A DNA stretch of 64,000 nucleotides, taken from positions 83,221,839 through 83,285,838 of the forward strand of contig OX344761.1 of the NCBI GenBank assembly GCA_947034895.1, written 5' to 3'. The stretch is from Rhytidiadelphus loreus (lineage: Eukaryota > Streptophyta > Bryopsida > Hypnales > Hylocomiaceae). A program made the position numbers and the translations under genes. Below are positions 50,230 to 62,495 of the stretch, in pieces (within the stretch, counting starts at the first letter, position 1; each line of letters opens with the position of its first letter). A model generated the notes under the pieces. It had not been told where the DNA came from. It searched no databases and saw only the letters and a program-made list of their open reading frames with translations.

Positions 50230-51107
50230 TTAACTCATAAGGCCCAAGGCCTTTTTCATGAAAAAACACTCAAAAGTACTATTTTTATTGCAAAGAGAAA
50301 AAAACTTTAAAAATTGTTTTTTTTGCATTAGACTAGTATAAAAATGTGTGGAAGAAATTTGATAGGGTAATTTGCAAGATAAAGTGAAGAAAACATGTTT
50401 TTTTGTACCTTGTATGACTAGATTATAAGACTTTGAATCTTAAGTTTGTAACTTGAAATTTTTGTACTACAATTTTTGAACTAGTTATAATTTTTCATGT
50501 TGAAGAATTGAGTCAAGAGTATGCAAAAAAAATTCAAACAAAAAAACTTGATTTTCATTCTTTAGTAAATTGTTAAGTAGAAGTTGGTACAAGATAGAAG
50601 GAAATTTTTTATTGTTAATAGTTCTAAAATGGAATTTGAACACTCTCTCTAATAATGAAGAAGCCAATTTAAAAATTCATTGCTAATCACAAGATGACAT
50701 GTGGCAACTTTTTTACAAAAATAACTTAATTTTTGTCAAATTTGACCTTCAAATAGGGTACTCAAGAAGATGCAATGATTGCCTCTACATCATTCACATC
50801 ACTAATTCAAATGGACTAAATCAAAGTTATCAAAATTGATGAAGACAAAAATATAATCTATAGAGAAATAATCAAAAAAATTATTGAGATTTTATTGGAT
50901 GCCAACCAAATTGCTTTTTGGACTTAAAGTATTATAACTTTTACTCTTGGGCACTAATTGAAATAAAAATTATATTCTCATAAAGCTAAGGAAAATCGTT
51001 TTATGGTAAAAAAAAGTTTCAGAAAATCATGTCAAAACTTGAAGTCACATGAGCCTACCTAAAATCTCAAGAGTCCTACAAGGGGACTTTGGAAATTTAG
51101 AGGTTAA
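50230..51107. mobile_element. TTAA-bounded element H (inverted relative to A)
   Basis: TTAA + CTCATAAGGCCCAAGGCC starts it and ggaaatttagagg + TTAA ends it; the interior is 870 bp. The first 60 bp (aaggcctttttcatg, aaaaacactcaaaagt) are the reverse complement of the last 60 bp of element A. The far end (aggggactttgg) matches A's opening in inverse. H is therefore a second family member in opposite orientation. Confidence 0.65.
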
Positions 51108-52830
51108 TCCAATTTTGAGGCATGGATTGAATGGGATTGAAGTTATTGTCTAAGTCTTTGACTTTAGACCCAAAAAACAACAAATGCCCCAAACAACTGA
51201 AGACCAAACAAAATTTAGCACCCATTAAAGAACAAAAGCATGTGGGTCCCTTATTTGGGCTTGGCGTTGTACAAGGATGAGAACAATATTTTAATTTGGA
51301 GAAGAATACAACTGACTGATATTTCAATTCCAAAGATGTTGCAAAGGTGAACAAGAATTCAAATGCAATCCAAAAAAAAGATTTGTCATGTCTTCAATGT
51401 GGGCCAAACATAGATTACAACAAAGGACTACAACCACGTCAATACACCATGACTTTTCATATTTCTATTGTAAACAATTTTCTTTCTTTATCTCCAAATC
51501 CTTCCTACATGAAAAATTTGAGTCAATTCCTTCATTTTGAAACAACATAACATTCCTGAACACTCGTGATAGTCTGTCCCACACCTTTATTCATATAGAA
51601 ACATTTCAACCACATTAGAAAAAAAACAAAAAAACCCACTTCTACGCAAAGGTTCTCGCTTGTACCTCGTGAACTCTAACACTAGCAATAAGAATGGTAG
51701 TCTTGGAATACAAAATTGAATACTAGTAGAGCATGGTACCCACTCAAGGCCCCATCAATTGGCACCAAGCTAGTGCCAACATGGGCCTTAGGCACCATGC
51801 TCTAAAACTATTCCTTGGTACCCACGGACCACCCTTTCTACTCAAGTATATTCACTTTTTTTTTTTAAAACAATAGAAAGAAAGAATTCCATTTTTAAAT
51901 TTCTTTGAGGGGCCCCAAGAAGAACATGGAATTCCAGCTTTCACCAAATGGGCCCCCTCGAATTAATGCCGTCAAAATCCTTGGGATCCCCCAAACTCTT
52001 CAAGAATGTTATATGCCAAAGAACTGGAAGAAAATTCCAGGATGCCCTTTTCCTCCCAGAATCAAGTAAAACTGGATATCCTTTTAAAAAAATAAAAAAA
52101 TAAAAACCCAAAACATTCTTCACTCAACCACCCCCACCCCCTAATCCCTCAACTTGCTTTCTCTCTTTTCTTTTTTCTTTTCTTTTTTTAATTTTTTTTT
52201 TCATGAATTGCTCCTATTTTTTTACACCAGTAATCATGGCCCAATTCCAATTTTGATTGACAGGCTTCAAAACAAAACTAATAAACTAAAATCGTACAAC
52301 AGGCCCCCCTCGTTGACAATTATCGAGAGTCAGGAATAAACTGAAACCCTGATGATGATAACCTGACTTTTATTCCCCGGGGGGTGGCTGGGCCCGGGCA
52401 GGGACTTGGTTTTTGTTTTTTTGGCGTGAGTCCCACTTGTGATGATGACAAACCCCTTGTACGTCAACTAATTTAGTTCACACACTAAATATAATATTGC
52501 GCAGGGCACATGGATATTGCCTGCGACAGAGGCACTTGATTTTGGGTTCAGAAAGGAGGAGACGAGCCCATTCCAAAACACATGTTTGCACATGTCTGGT
52601 CACGACAAAATTGGGTTCTCAGGGTGATGTAGTGGACATCATCTTCTCATCAGGTGACGCAAGGCCCGGGAAAGCTTTTATTATTTATTTATTTATTTTT
52701 GAAACCTGGAGTTAACCCTTTTATTATCTCACTGGCGAAAAGTGGGGAACACAACAACAGGCATGCAGGCAAGCCAGCGATGACGACGACGACGATGACG
52801 ACGATGGACCAACTTATTATTTACTCATAA

Positions 52831-53060
52831 GGTGGGTACACCTAAAACTGTCACTTTTTACTACTGAGCCTAGTTGCTATTATGAAACTGTTCAAATTTT
52901 CACATATTCGTGTTGGCAAGTGAAAGGAGGTTCCAACGCACCAAAGAACGCCACATTTGGAGATGGTATGCAAAAGTTATTAAGGGTCAAAGTTCGTTTC
53001 TGAAAGCGCTCCATCCAAATAGGTACATAACTGAAATTCGAAATGTACAAATCTTCTAGA
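52831..53060. repeat. Dispersed repeat, copy 2 (partner 16290-16530)
   Basis: Ordered shared words with copy 1 are gagcctagttgctattat, ttggcaagtgaaaggagg, gccacatttgga, tgcaaaagtt and agggtcaaagt. A 37-bp segment of GAC/GAT triplets (about 52777-52805) lies just upstream. Confidence 0.55.
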
Positions 53061-53276
53061 TGGCACTTTAAGGTCAGGTGCCATTTAACAGCGTACTACC
53101 TTAGTAGTGGATGGAAGAAAATTGAATTATTGTGTGAGAGAGGGTAGGGCAAGTAGTAAGGAGGAGTACTATAGGCCTCCCCTCTTGGTGGCAAAATTGA
53201 ATGAAATGAATTCCATGGGAAGGCGGGAGGATTGACCCATGTATTTCCCCGTGTTTTGCCCCTACAGAAAACACTG

Positions 53277-53670
53277 AAATTTTTATTTTCCACATATGAT
53301 GAAATTTGCAAATTTGGAATTCATATTTGCAATAAGAGGCCCCCGATTACCTGGGATATGTGAAGAAATACAAAATTTAAGCCGCACAAAATAGGGAGCA
53401 ATTTTTATATGTACCTTGTCATGGGGCAATACATGGGGCAATCTTCCGTGGTTGATGCTAAACCCATCCCACAAAGTGAAACTAGTAGGGTGAAAACACA
53501 AGAATTTTATCTAGGGGGGGAAAGCATGAATTTATTATTTTTCACACATGAAAAAATTTGCAAATTTTGAATTCATATTTTCAATCAAAGACCCAAAATG
53601 AGCTGGGGGATGTCAAGAACATACCCTAAACAAGGCTCAAAATAGGGGCAAGATTTTACTTTTACCCTTG
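53277..53670. repeat. Direct duplication, period about 245 bp
   Basis: Segments from 53283 and 53530 share in order ttattttccacatatgatga / ttatttttcacacatgaaaa, atttgcaaattt, gaattcatatttgcaat / gaattcatattttcaat, gatatgtgaag / gatgtcaag, and aaaatagggagcaa / aaaataggggcaag. Confidence 0.65.
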
Positions 53671-55614
53671 AGAATTTGTGTATTCAACCTACTAGTCCTA
53701 CTTCATGGGAGTATCCTATCATGGAAGTGCTCTCTTGTAGAGTTCTCCATGAGAAACTACAAATTTATTGTGAGAGAGAGACAAATGGAATAGAAGTAGG
53801 ATTTAAGAACATTGACTCTTCACCAACGTTTGGGAAAAAGGTTGACAACTAACTTCATTCAAAGTTTGCTGGTGGAATTGGGGAAAAAGTCCCAGTTGCA
53901 ATTTGAAAACATTGGCAAAAATATGGTGAAAAAAATCTATAAAATTTCTTACTAGAGGAAAAAAAATAGAGGACAAATATTAACTAAACAATCAACAGTT
54001 GAAAAACTTGTGTTCAACATGGGAATAAAAGAAATATCTTGAACATGTATTGCTCTTAACCCCTTGAATGCCCAAGCTTTCTTTTCTTTTTCATGAAAGG
54101 TATTTTAGACCTTTTTTTAACACAAGCTTTGAGATTGATAAAAAGACAAAAACTTGAATGGAAATTGTGACCATATGATCTTGGACTTTAAGGCTTGGAG
54201 ATGGGGTGACAAAAAAATTAGAATGGTTAGTGACATGGATGTAGAGTTTTTTAGGATTGAATGTGGATGGATAAGGATTTTCTTAAAGATTTGCAACTAC
54301 CCGAAAATTCAAATGCCAAAATGACAAGCTTTATGCTCAAAGTTGGAGAACAATCAATCAATTATGATGATGTTGTTCTTATAGTTGAGAGAGAAATCAA
54401 CTATTTTCCCTCCCTAATCAATCACATCAACTTCACAAATGAACTTGCATTGCAAATGCCTGGAAGTTGCCTAGGAAATTCTTAATTCCATTTTATGGAG
54501 AAATAATACTTTGTACAAAGAAATTTTCAATGGTAGATCAATTTCATAGTGCATAATAAAAATATTGTGATTGAAATCAATGATAAAAACCATTTACATT
54601 CTTTTAGATGACAATTTATCATAGACTAAATATGGCCTCATTGCCCAAGTTAGTTGTTGATCAACTTTAAGAATGGGTTCACATGAACCCTTTATTCACA
54701 TGATGCCCTGATTTCCAATGATGTGGAAATCTAGATGCCAAAAAGGTTTTCATTAGTGGAACTCAAACTAAGTTTAGGATTGTGACTTTTGGCAAAGTGG
54801 GTTCCTTCATTTTATTGTAGACCTTGGTTTTCAACCCACTATCCACTTACATGAAGTGGGCTAACTCTCATACCATACTAAGGCTCACTTTTCATTGTGC
54901 AACAAATATGGTTGCAATCAAGGTCCATTTATAAAAAAATTGGAAGCTAGTTAGTATTGTATGTTGGAGATAGAAATCAATCATGGAAATATATGCGTAT
55001 TGTTTGCTTCAATGAAATTCAAATCATGACTTGAAATCTTCATCACAAGTATTTACAACCCTACTCCTTTTTCAAGTCTTATAATGAACAAGTAGCAAAA
55101 ATAAGAATCATTGAGCTTTCCTATTTTTTTGAGGGCAAATCCATTGGCAATAAATACTAATTAATATATAAATTCTCAATATTTATAACCAATATAACTT
55201 TATATAATCATATATTAATATATGTGATTATATAAAATTAGATTTTTGTCCTACCAATATTAGAATAAATATTGAATTAATTTTTATATTTGCAAATCCA
55301 TGAAACACTAGTACCCCCAGTAAGCACTTTGTTGTTGTAGGGAGAAAACTTCCATTGCTTTCTAATAGAGACGATTTTCCATTCTTCTATTTTGGGGTTC
55401 ATTCCTCTACTTTTTGTGGATTGTTTGGTGCACGAAAGGAGCCATATTCTCATGGTTTGTATTTTTGAAAAATTGGAGAAAAGATTCATATTAGGATTTC
55501 TCAAAGAACAAATGGACACTACCTTGTTGAATTAAGGTGAAAATACCACCTAAAACATCCGTGTATCCATTCTTGACAAAGTAGACTTCTATTGAAAGTG
55601 TCCTCAAAGTGCAA

Positions 55615-56559
55615 TTAACCCCTAAATGCCCAAGGCCTGTTCTGAGCTTCTTGCAATTTGCTCTAAATTGAACAAAATGTCAACATTTTGACAAGTTGTA
55701 TCAATTTTTTTTTGAATTGTAACCGTATGAATTCAAACTAGACATATTAGAGATTCTATAGGAAAAGAAAGCACAACAATATCACTTATGGAGTGAAAGA
55801 TTATAATGTTGACCATGAGGGTGTTAAAATTGCAAAAGTGATGTGAAATTTGTCAATCCTTTTTTCACAAGTCAAATCTAAAAATTTGGTGACCAAAAAA
55901 ATATGAAGTTAAAGGGCCTAACATGTACAACCCCAATTAATTTATGGCTTCTCAAAATCTACTCTATAATTTTTTTAAATGAATTTTGAATGTGATTTTT
56001 TCTCTAAGATCTAGTGTATTTGAGGCTCATTTCCAAGAGCTCTCAACACTATGGGAAGTCAAGATTGCAATGGGTACCCTTGCACAAAATCTTGAATAGA
56101 AAAATCACTATCATTTATTTTCAAGATTGTATTTTTGATGCTAAAACTAGACTTCAAGAAGAACTTTTCAAAAATATAAACTATTAAAAATAGCAACTTG
56201 GTTAGGTTTTATTTAACTTCAAGCTTTTACAAACACCACATTAGATGAGATTTCCCTACTGGGAAGGGCCATGAGTTCCCAAGAAGAAAAGTGGACGAAA
56301 CTGGCCGTTCGCAGGGCCTGTTGACCTAGCCGAGCGACTGCCAGGTCGACTTTTAAAAATAAAAAATAAATTTTTTTAACTTTATTTTCCATTTTAAGAA
56401 CTTTATATTTATTTATTTATTTATTATTTAAAAAAAAAAGAAAACTGTCAGCCGCGTTCAATGGGGCCCAGGGGAACGGAGCTGGGAACAGCCTAAAACG
56501 GCCCTCTAGCCCCCCCGAATCACATCTAATGTAAGGTGCCTTGGGCATTTAGGGGTTAA
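55615..56559. mobile_element. TTAA-bounded element B with perfect termini
   Basis: TTAA + CCCCTAAATGCCCAAGGC at 55615-55636 is repeated as the exact reverse complement at 56538-56559, giving a 22-bp perfect terminal match including TTAA. The interior is 937 bp. The right third (56255-56520) is a GC-rich island with a cruciform (gttgacctagc..gccaggtcgac) homologous to the island in element D. It looks the youngest of the family. No transposase frame is present. Confidence 0.8.
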
Positions 56560-57456
56560 ACCATTCCCACATTGAATTGCAATTGGTTTAGTCTTTAGAT
56601 TTCAATATTATATTCAAGTTGTGTGATGGTTTTAGTGGACAGTCTAGGGAGTTCCACTTTAAAAATTCATAGTAATTTCAAATAGACCAATCTAAACCAT
56701 AAAAGTGACATCTAGGATAGGTATAGATTTAAGAAATCTAGGACATATATAGATTTCAACCCGTGTGGTATGAACTGTAAGAGTGCCATCTATGACTCAT
56801 GTAGATTTCAAACATCTAGGAATGGTATATATTTAAGATATCTAGGACATTTGTATATTTTGGACTACCTGGTCTAAACTGTAAAAATTGTGGAATTGCC
56901 AAAAGTTGTGGAATTTTGTCATTTTTAATGAAATTATCCATTGGTACCAATTTTCTAATTTGGAGTTCTCTTAGTGGGACAAAGAAGGAGGGAGTATGTG
57001 TTGGTGAGAGAATTCACAACCAAAGTTAACTTCGTTAAATTGGCGGTATTCCAATACTTTGGCACTCTTCAAAACACCTCTTTTTGAAATATAAATTCAT
57101 ACCTATCCTAGATGTTGTTAGACCATTATGTACATTTATGTCGCAATTTTTGGCATTGGGAATCGCGCCCACTTCAAACTAAATTGACCGTTAACCCTAA
57201 ATCCTAGCTATGTCATGAAAGACAGTTTCACTGTTGACCTCAGAATACTGGTGCGTGCGTGCGTGCAATCAGCTGCAGATTGCCATTGTGACGATATCGA
57301 TGGAAGAGGGTCGGAGCCATTAATGTGTGCAAGAGTTTCGGTAGATTGGTTGGTGCCGTTTACCAAGTTGATCTTGTAGCAGGATCGACTGGCTTACAGT
57401 ATTTGTGATCGAGAGAGATTCGATCTTGACGGAGGCATCATATCATATATACTCGG

Positions 57457-57701
57457 TATATATGATGCGTCGTACGTTGCCTGAAGTTAATTAGATTTCC
57501 AAAATGGAAGAAACCGTATTGAATCGATATCAATACTACTGTCTAGCTGTATATCAACTCCAGGTTATCGATCCCTCACTGTACAGGTTACCGGAGTTGA
57601 TATACAGCTAGACAGTAGTATTGATATCGATTCAATACGGTTTCTTCCATTTTGGAAATCTAATTAACTTCAGGCAACGTACGACGTACGCATCATATAT
57701 A
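57457..57701. ncRNA. Near-perfect 105-bp hairpin, possible small-RNA precursor
   Basis: The left arm (57457-57561) and right arm (57593-57701) are reverse complements along their whole length except for a 4-bp insertion (gtac-type) near the base. The loop is 31 bp. The foot pairs tatatatgatgcg with cgcatcatatata and the tip pairs tatatcaactcc with ggagttgatata. Such perfection implies recent origin or selection. A transcript would be a dicer substrate giving siRNAs, or a young MIRNA. No known miRNA family is recognisable in the arms. The strand is unknown. A recent foldback insertion is the alternative. Confidence 0.5.
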
Positions 57702-58078
57702 CCACGGGTGTGGTGAATTCGATTGCTCCGGCCATTTTGTGCGTATATATATATCGATCCTCAAGCTGGCCTGCTCGGTCTGGTATTGACTGATTGTTAA
57801 TTAATTCTCCGTAAGTTGTTGATGGTCGCCACAAGCGTACGTACTTGATCATGAGCAAGCGCTCAAACTCATCGATCGAACCCGACGTGGAGAAGATTGA
57901 GCTCGATCGACTAGTCCGTTAGCTAGTGGGCTAGCTAAGGAGCCTGCCATTATGGTCATCACAGTGAGGATTGGTCTCCAAATGGTGGAATTAATCGAAG
58001 ACTGGTTAAGTTGGAGAGTGGGCTAAAACGGATGCCATTCAGCTGGCAAACATCGAAGTGCACAAGTGCAACTCAGGT

Positions 58079-58116
58079 ATTAGATACTCCAATGTGGAAT
58101 TAGATACTCCAATGTG
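58079..58116. repeat. Short direct repeat, 20-bp unit x2
   Basis: The unit attagatactccaatgtgg(a) occurs twice in immediate succession and appears to be a small tandem duplication. Confidence 0.85.
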
Positions 58117-58381
58117 GCGGTGAGGATCACCTCTTTGATCATGACAGGTTTGAAGATATTATATTATGGGAATCGAACCTAGCTAATTACAAGAACATCA
58201 CCAAGGCAACTGATCGACAAACGTGTGGGATATTCTTGTAGATTTTAAAATCTGAGTATCCAAAATACTGATGTGAGTTGTAGGTATGTCCCTTACCATG
58301 CATCAGTACATCCATTCCTTCCTTGGCAATAGTTGAGAATCAAGTCCAAATTCTCCTTCAATATATAACATCTCATACTGT

Positions 58382-58533
58382 CCACAGGAAACCGGCAGGG
58401 CGTCACCCCCCGGGTTTTTTTTTGCACATTGCAGTTATACCCCCCAAACTTTCTTAAAACAGAAAGTTTGGGGGGTAACTGCAATGTGCAAAAAAAACAC
58501 CGGGGGGGTGACGCCCTGCCGTTCTCCCTGTGG
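58382..58533. mobile_element. GC-rich foldback MITE, 152 bp
   Basis: It runs from CCACAGG to CCTGTGG. Each arm continues with cggcagggcgtcacccccc against gggggggtgacgccctgccg, then an A/T run, tgcacattgcagtta against taactgcaatgtgca, and ccccccaaactttc against gaaagtttgggggg. The loop is ttaaaaca. The almost complete symmetry and sharp ends indicate a young insertion. No target duplication is clear. Confidence 0.8.
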
Positions 58534-59454
58534 TCGTTAATATGATCAGATTGTAGTTAACGAAGAATTGAAGCCTGTGGAGGTGTGAAAGGTTAGCAAA
58601 AGAACAGCTGAAGCTGCGTAATCAACTCGCTCTTTTCTTCTCACTTTCTTTGTGTAATGTGAACTGTATATCCTCCTCTGTAGATAATAAGAGCGCTTTC
58701 TTTCAACTAATTTTTTGATAAAATTTTTAGCTTTGAAACAAGATGAATTAGCACATGTTTGGAGGCAGAGTATTGGTAAAATTGCACTGACCCCAATAAT
58801 TTTTAAAATTACAAGGTACCGGTAATCATCTTGAAAGCTATTAAATTCCGAGGTTGCATTTATGCCATTGTCCCGATTATACCCATGATCAACTTCGAGT
58901 GAGGGCACTCGTTAAATAGCCGATAGACTATCTTACCTCACTGGGAATTTTTGTACACTGTTTTAAGCAATTACATACGATCAACATCTGACAGAAGACA
59001 AAAGCTTATGCATTGTAGTTTTGGAGATGTGGGATGGATTTACATCTTGGATAGAATTGACTAAATTTTTTTTCATGATTTAATTGTAAATGGGATTTTT
59101 AATTTTAAACTACAAATCTTATTTATAAATATTGGAGATGACAAATACAATGACAATCGCACATTCAATTGCAATTCAAAATGATCTATTAAAAATTATA
59201 CAACTTTTTGCTCATAAAATCACTATCTTACTTACACTTCCAATTTCGCATTCATAATAGACCTTTACAAATGAACAAACTTCAAATCAAGATAGAAATC
59301 AATGTGCTCAAGACTTCAACTCATTTACAATCATTTCATTGTTTGCAATGATTGACATTTTGCAAGTGATTGTTCGTACTAGTTTAATTGCAAATGCACT
59401 CAACTTAAAGCCAATAGAACACTTCATATATAAAGACACCTTCACCCAATATTT

Positions 59455-59726
59455 GGAAAACCAATATTTGTTCAATTTCACTCAATCAACCATTGTATGT
59501 CAATGTCAAAAGCATGTTCACAAGGAGGTTCTCATGTACCAATGCATTTTGTACAACATCACAAAGTTTAGACCCTACGATTTGGCAACAATTATTGTGC
59601 GGTTATCGTTGTTTCATGGGTTCGTACTATAATCGCACTGACTCGGTGTATTTTTACGCTTTGAATCAATGCAAAAACAATGAATATCAATAGCATACAA
59701 TTTATGTATTTTAACTATACAATTGT
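59455..59726. repeat. Left outer arm of large inverted repeat (partner 62496-62800)
   Basis: Words such as aacaattattgtgcggttat, cgttgtttcatgg, cactgactcggtgtattttt and gcatacaatttatgta appear reversed in 62496-62800. The arms abut the CACTA-like termini on both sides, so the inverted repeat encloses about 2.8 kb. Confidence 0.65.
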
Positions 59727-59994
59727 CACTACAAAAAAATGAGTACATTTGCGACTGCAAAGACTAACTGCTTTGCAATCATTCCGGACACTTTCGACTA
59801 CAAAATGACTTAAGCGTTATGAAGTCGTTGTGGCCAAGTCATTTACGGAAATGACTGCTAGTGTATTATCACCATCCATTTAGGACTTGGATGCACAATT
59901 GGATGAGAAATTTGTGGTTTTAGGTTGATAAAAAAAACTTAGACTTAAGGAAATGGCTATAGAGCTGCCATGTGGACAGCGACCAAAAATTGAA

Positions 59995-60345
59995 CCTACG
60001 TGGACATCCACGTGTCTAGTCATTCTTTAATCATTTTGAAGTCACAAGGACCCATCTAAAATTTGACATGGACATCCACGTGTCCAGTCATTCTTTAGTC
60101 ATTTTGGAGTATCAATGGACCCTTTTTAAATTTGACGTGGACATCCATGTGTCCAGTCATTCTTTAGTCATTTTGGAGTATCAATGGACCCTTTTTAAAT
60201 TTGACGTGGACATCCAAACAGGAAGTCATTTTCTAGTCATTGTGGAGTTGCAACAGACCCTTCAAACATCTGAGGTGGACATTCTTGTATCTAATCATTT
60301 GTCAATCATTCTTTAATTTTGAATGACCCTTTATAAATCTGACAT
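59995..60345. repeat. Subterminal tandem repeat, about 69 bp x5
   Basis: Units open with (c/a)(g/a)tggacatcca and run through gtcattctttagtcatttt to gacccttttt aaatttga. The second and third units are nearly identical; the outer ones diverge. Read as protein, 60068-60316 gives a 23-residue repeat, a by-product of the 69-bp period. Subterminal repeat arrays bind transposase in CACTA elements. Confidence 0.8.
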
Positions 60346-61156
60346 GGATTTCTACATAGAAAGTGCAAAAAGGAGTGTAATGATAAGTTCACAAACAATC
60401 ATTCTACAGTTGCTTACAAATACATTCAAATTTCCACAACAATACCTCATACAACATATACAATACATCATACACCATACAATATATTGTATGCCATACC
60501 ACAGTTGGCATATATGTCACATGACTTCCCAAGTCACTTTGAGTGTGAATGTGAAGATTTCAAATGACAAACCTTTTATACAAGTGGGGTGATAGAAGGC
60601 AAGACAAACCATGTGGGATTTGTAAAATGCAGGAATTGTGTTATAAGTAATATTTTAGATCTCATTTAGGCATAATAGATTAATTTTTTCCAAAAAACTT
60701 CGTACTAATAAAAGTTGAGAAATCAATCTCACTTTCATCTCCAATTTCTTTTTTAAGATTTAGAGCCTCAAATCAAAAGTTATGGACCTATTTGAGAAAG
60801 GGATTATAAAGAATATTTTCGTTGACATTTTATAGTCGCTTTTATGTCATACATTAGTTGTTTCTTAGTGGTTTTTTGGTTGCTTCCTAGTTGCTTCCAA
60901 ACTTCATTTCCATTTGTCTTATATCAATTGTCCCATATCAATTGTAAAGAGCACCATCAAAACTAAATTGTTGGTGCAATTAGGGAACTATAGTCATTCT
61001 TTTGCAATTGCATTTGTGGCCATTTTTTTGTAGTGTGAATGGGTGAAACCACTTGACACGTGAGGGAACCCTACGTATGTACGTGACGACGCCGGATTCC
61101 TTTTGGTCAACTTCTGCCATAAACTCCCTCATATAGGAGAACCATTCATCTTCCCT

Positions 61157-61396
61157 AGTTAAGCCATACAAGTGTTTTTCTCCAATGCAGCTGACAGGCC
61201 TGGATGGAAAGTGGTCTTACATAAAGAGGTCCATTCCAAGCAAGAAGTAGTCGACCGCACAGATGCCTTCATCATGACTACCGGGGAAGCCATAGGATTC
61301 ATTGCTCTCCAAAGAGTGCCGGATAGAAGCTCCACCGTCAATCTAGTCGAATCCATCGAATTATCGCTGGAAGAGAACTTATTGGCGCAAGAATAG
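61157..61396 (+). pseudogene. Possible CACTA transposase (DUF4216-like) remnant
   Basis: A higher-GC open stretch reads VFFSNAADRPGWKVVLHKEV, then SKQEVVDRTDAFIMTTGEAI and VESIELSLEENLLAQE, ending in a stop at 61396. The pattern of a short beta strand (VFF) followed by x-W-x-V-V-L resembles the DUF4216 region of TNP2-type CACTA proteins (usual form VFYV..P...W.VVL). It is only 75 codons long, with no start and no catalytic DDE part. I assign it mainly on this motif and its position inside a CACTA-ended element. A captured host gene fragment is the alternative. Confidence 0.4.
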
Positions 61397-62495
61397 TACT
61401 AGGTCCACTCGTGTTGAGGTCCATCATTGTCATGGTCATCACGTCATTCTAAGTGTTCGTTAGTGTGTCTGCAAAGTGGAGCGGTACAGAACCGTTGTGG
61501 CATGCAGTAGTGAACCAAATGGACCATTGCTCTGATGTTGGAATGTTAGTAGTTATACCCGAGTCATTACAAATCTACAGTCATGTATGAGTCATTCTAT
61601 AGTTGCGTCATAGACATGCCGTAGTCATACTGCAATCAGGTAGGCTTTAATTGCAATGTTAATGTCATGCCCTGCCAGTGTCTTGCCATTTTTTAGGTAA
61701 TCACAGGGCCTTTGTCATTGTTTTCATTCATGCTCAATACAATTTCCAGAAATTATAGCCTCTACGTTTGCCACAAATAGCCGAATCGCAAATCTGACAT
61801 GGCATGTAAGTGTTCATCAAAATTTGGGCAACTGAGACGCCTCCATGTGCAATTTCCTTCCTTGCTGACTGTTCGTTTTGGTTCATTACTGAATGAATGT
61901 TCAATGAGTTTTATTTTCACACAGCTCTCTCTGTCTCCTTAATTAATTCATTTAAGGTGGGGTTGCATCACTTTTGTATTGTCTTTCATCCATTTGCAGC
62001 ATGGCACACCCCCATATCATATTCAAAAAATGCCCTTATTGCATTCCCCCTAGTAATATACAGAAAAAACATGCCAGTGACATACCCAAAACATACCGTG
62101 TCCCTATCCTCCCTGGACAGCGAGGATGGCTACATTTTTTTTTATCCCTTAGTAAAAGAATATGACAGCCCCGTGACTCGTGCTAGTTGTGGAAGTCATT
62201 GTGTACTCAATTTAAAGTCACCTACAGTCGCAAAAATGGAATGCGCACGACTCGTCAACAACTCCGTCTTCTGCAGTCGAGTTCTAGTCGGCCATGTCAC
62301 GTTATCGTCGACCCTGTGAACAGAACGTTGTGGATGAACCATACGCACAATCACTGTTCATTCGGTAGTGAAACTCACGATTGCAAAACAACTCCAACGC
62401 TGTGGAGATACCTACGGTGGTGCAATTAGGGAGGTGAAGTCATAGTGTAGTCGCAAAATTTCTGCAGTCACGCTAAGCCCTATTTTTTTGTAGTG

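Larger units (their letters stand above)
48400..57230. other. Gene desert 2, AT-rich with TTAA elements and duplications
   Basis: No supportable gene in nearly 9 kb. Besides the TTAA elements H and B listed separately, solitary TTAA-family ends occur at about 49261-49284 (ttggtcctttagtgg + TTAA), 49751-49769 (tttgatctttagggg + TTAA) and 54056-54080 (TTAA + CCCCTTGAATGCCCAAG). Base composition changes again at about 57240. Confidence 0.55.
59727..62495. mobile_element. CACTA (En/Spm-like) element, possibly two nested
   Basis: The left end is CACTACAAAAAAATGAG; the right end is ATTTTTTTGTAGTG at 62482-62495. CACTAC with an A-run is the classic CACTA terminus. A second right end, CATTTTTTTGTAGTG, ends at 61035. 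Both right ends are preceded by ggtgcaattaggga, so two related elements may be nested or joined. The subterminal region carries 69-bp tandem repeats, and a possible transposase scrap lies at 61157-61396. The 3-bp flanks do not match clearly (tgt against tga or tat). No intact transposase is present, so the element is non-autonomous. Confidence 0.65.

Noticed and set aside
58150..58200. gggaatcgaacctagc, resembling a tRNA T-loop on the minus strand
   Set aside because: No acceptor stem, D-loop or anticodon arm can be formed around it.
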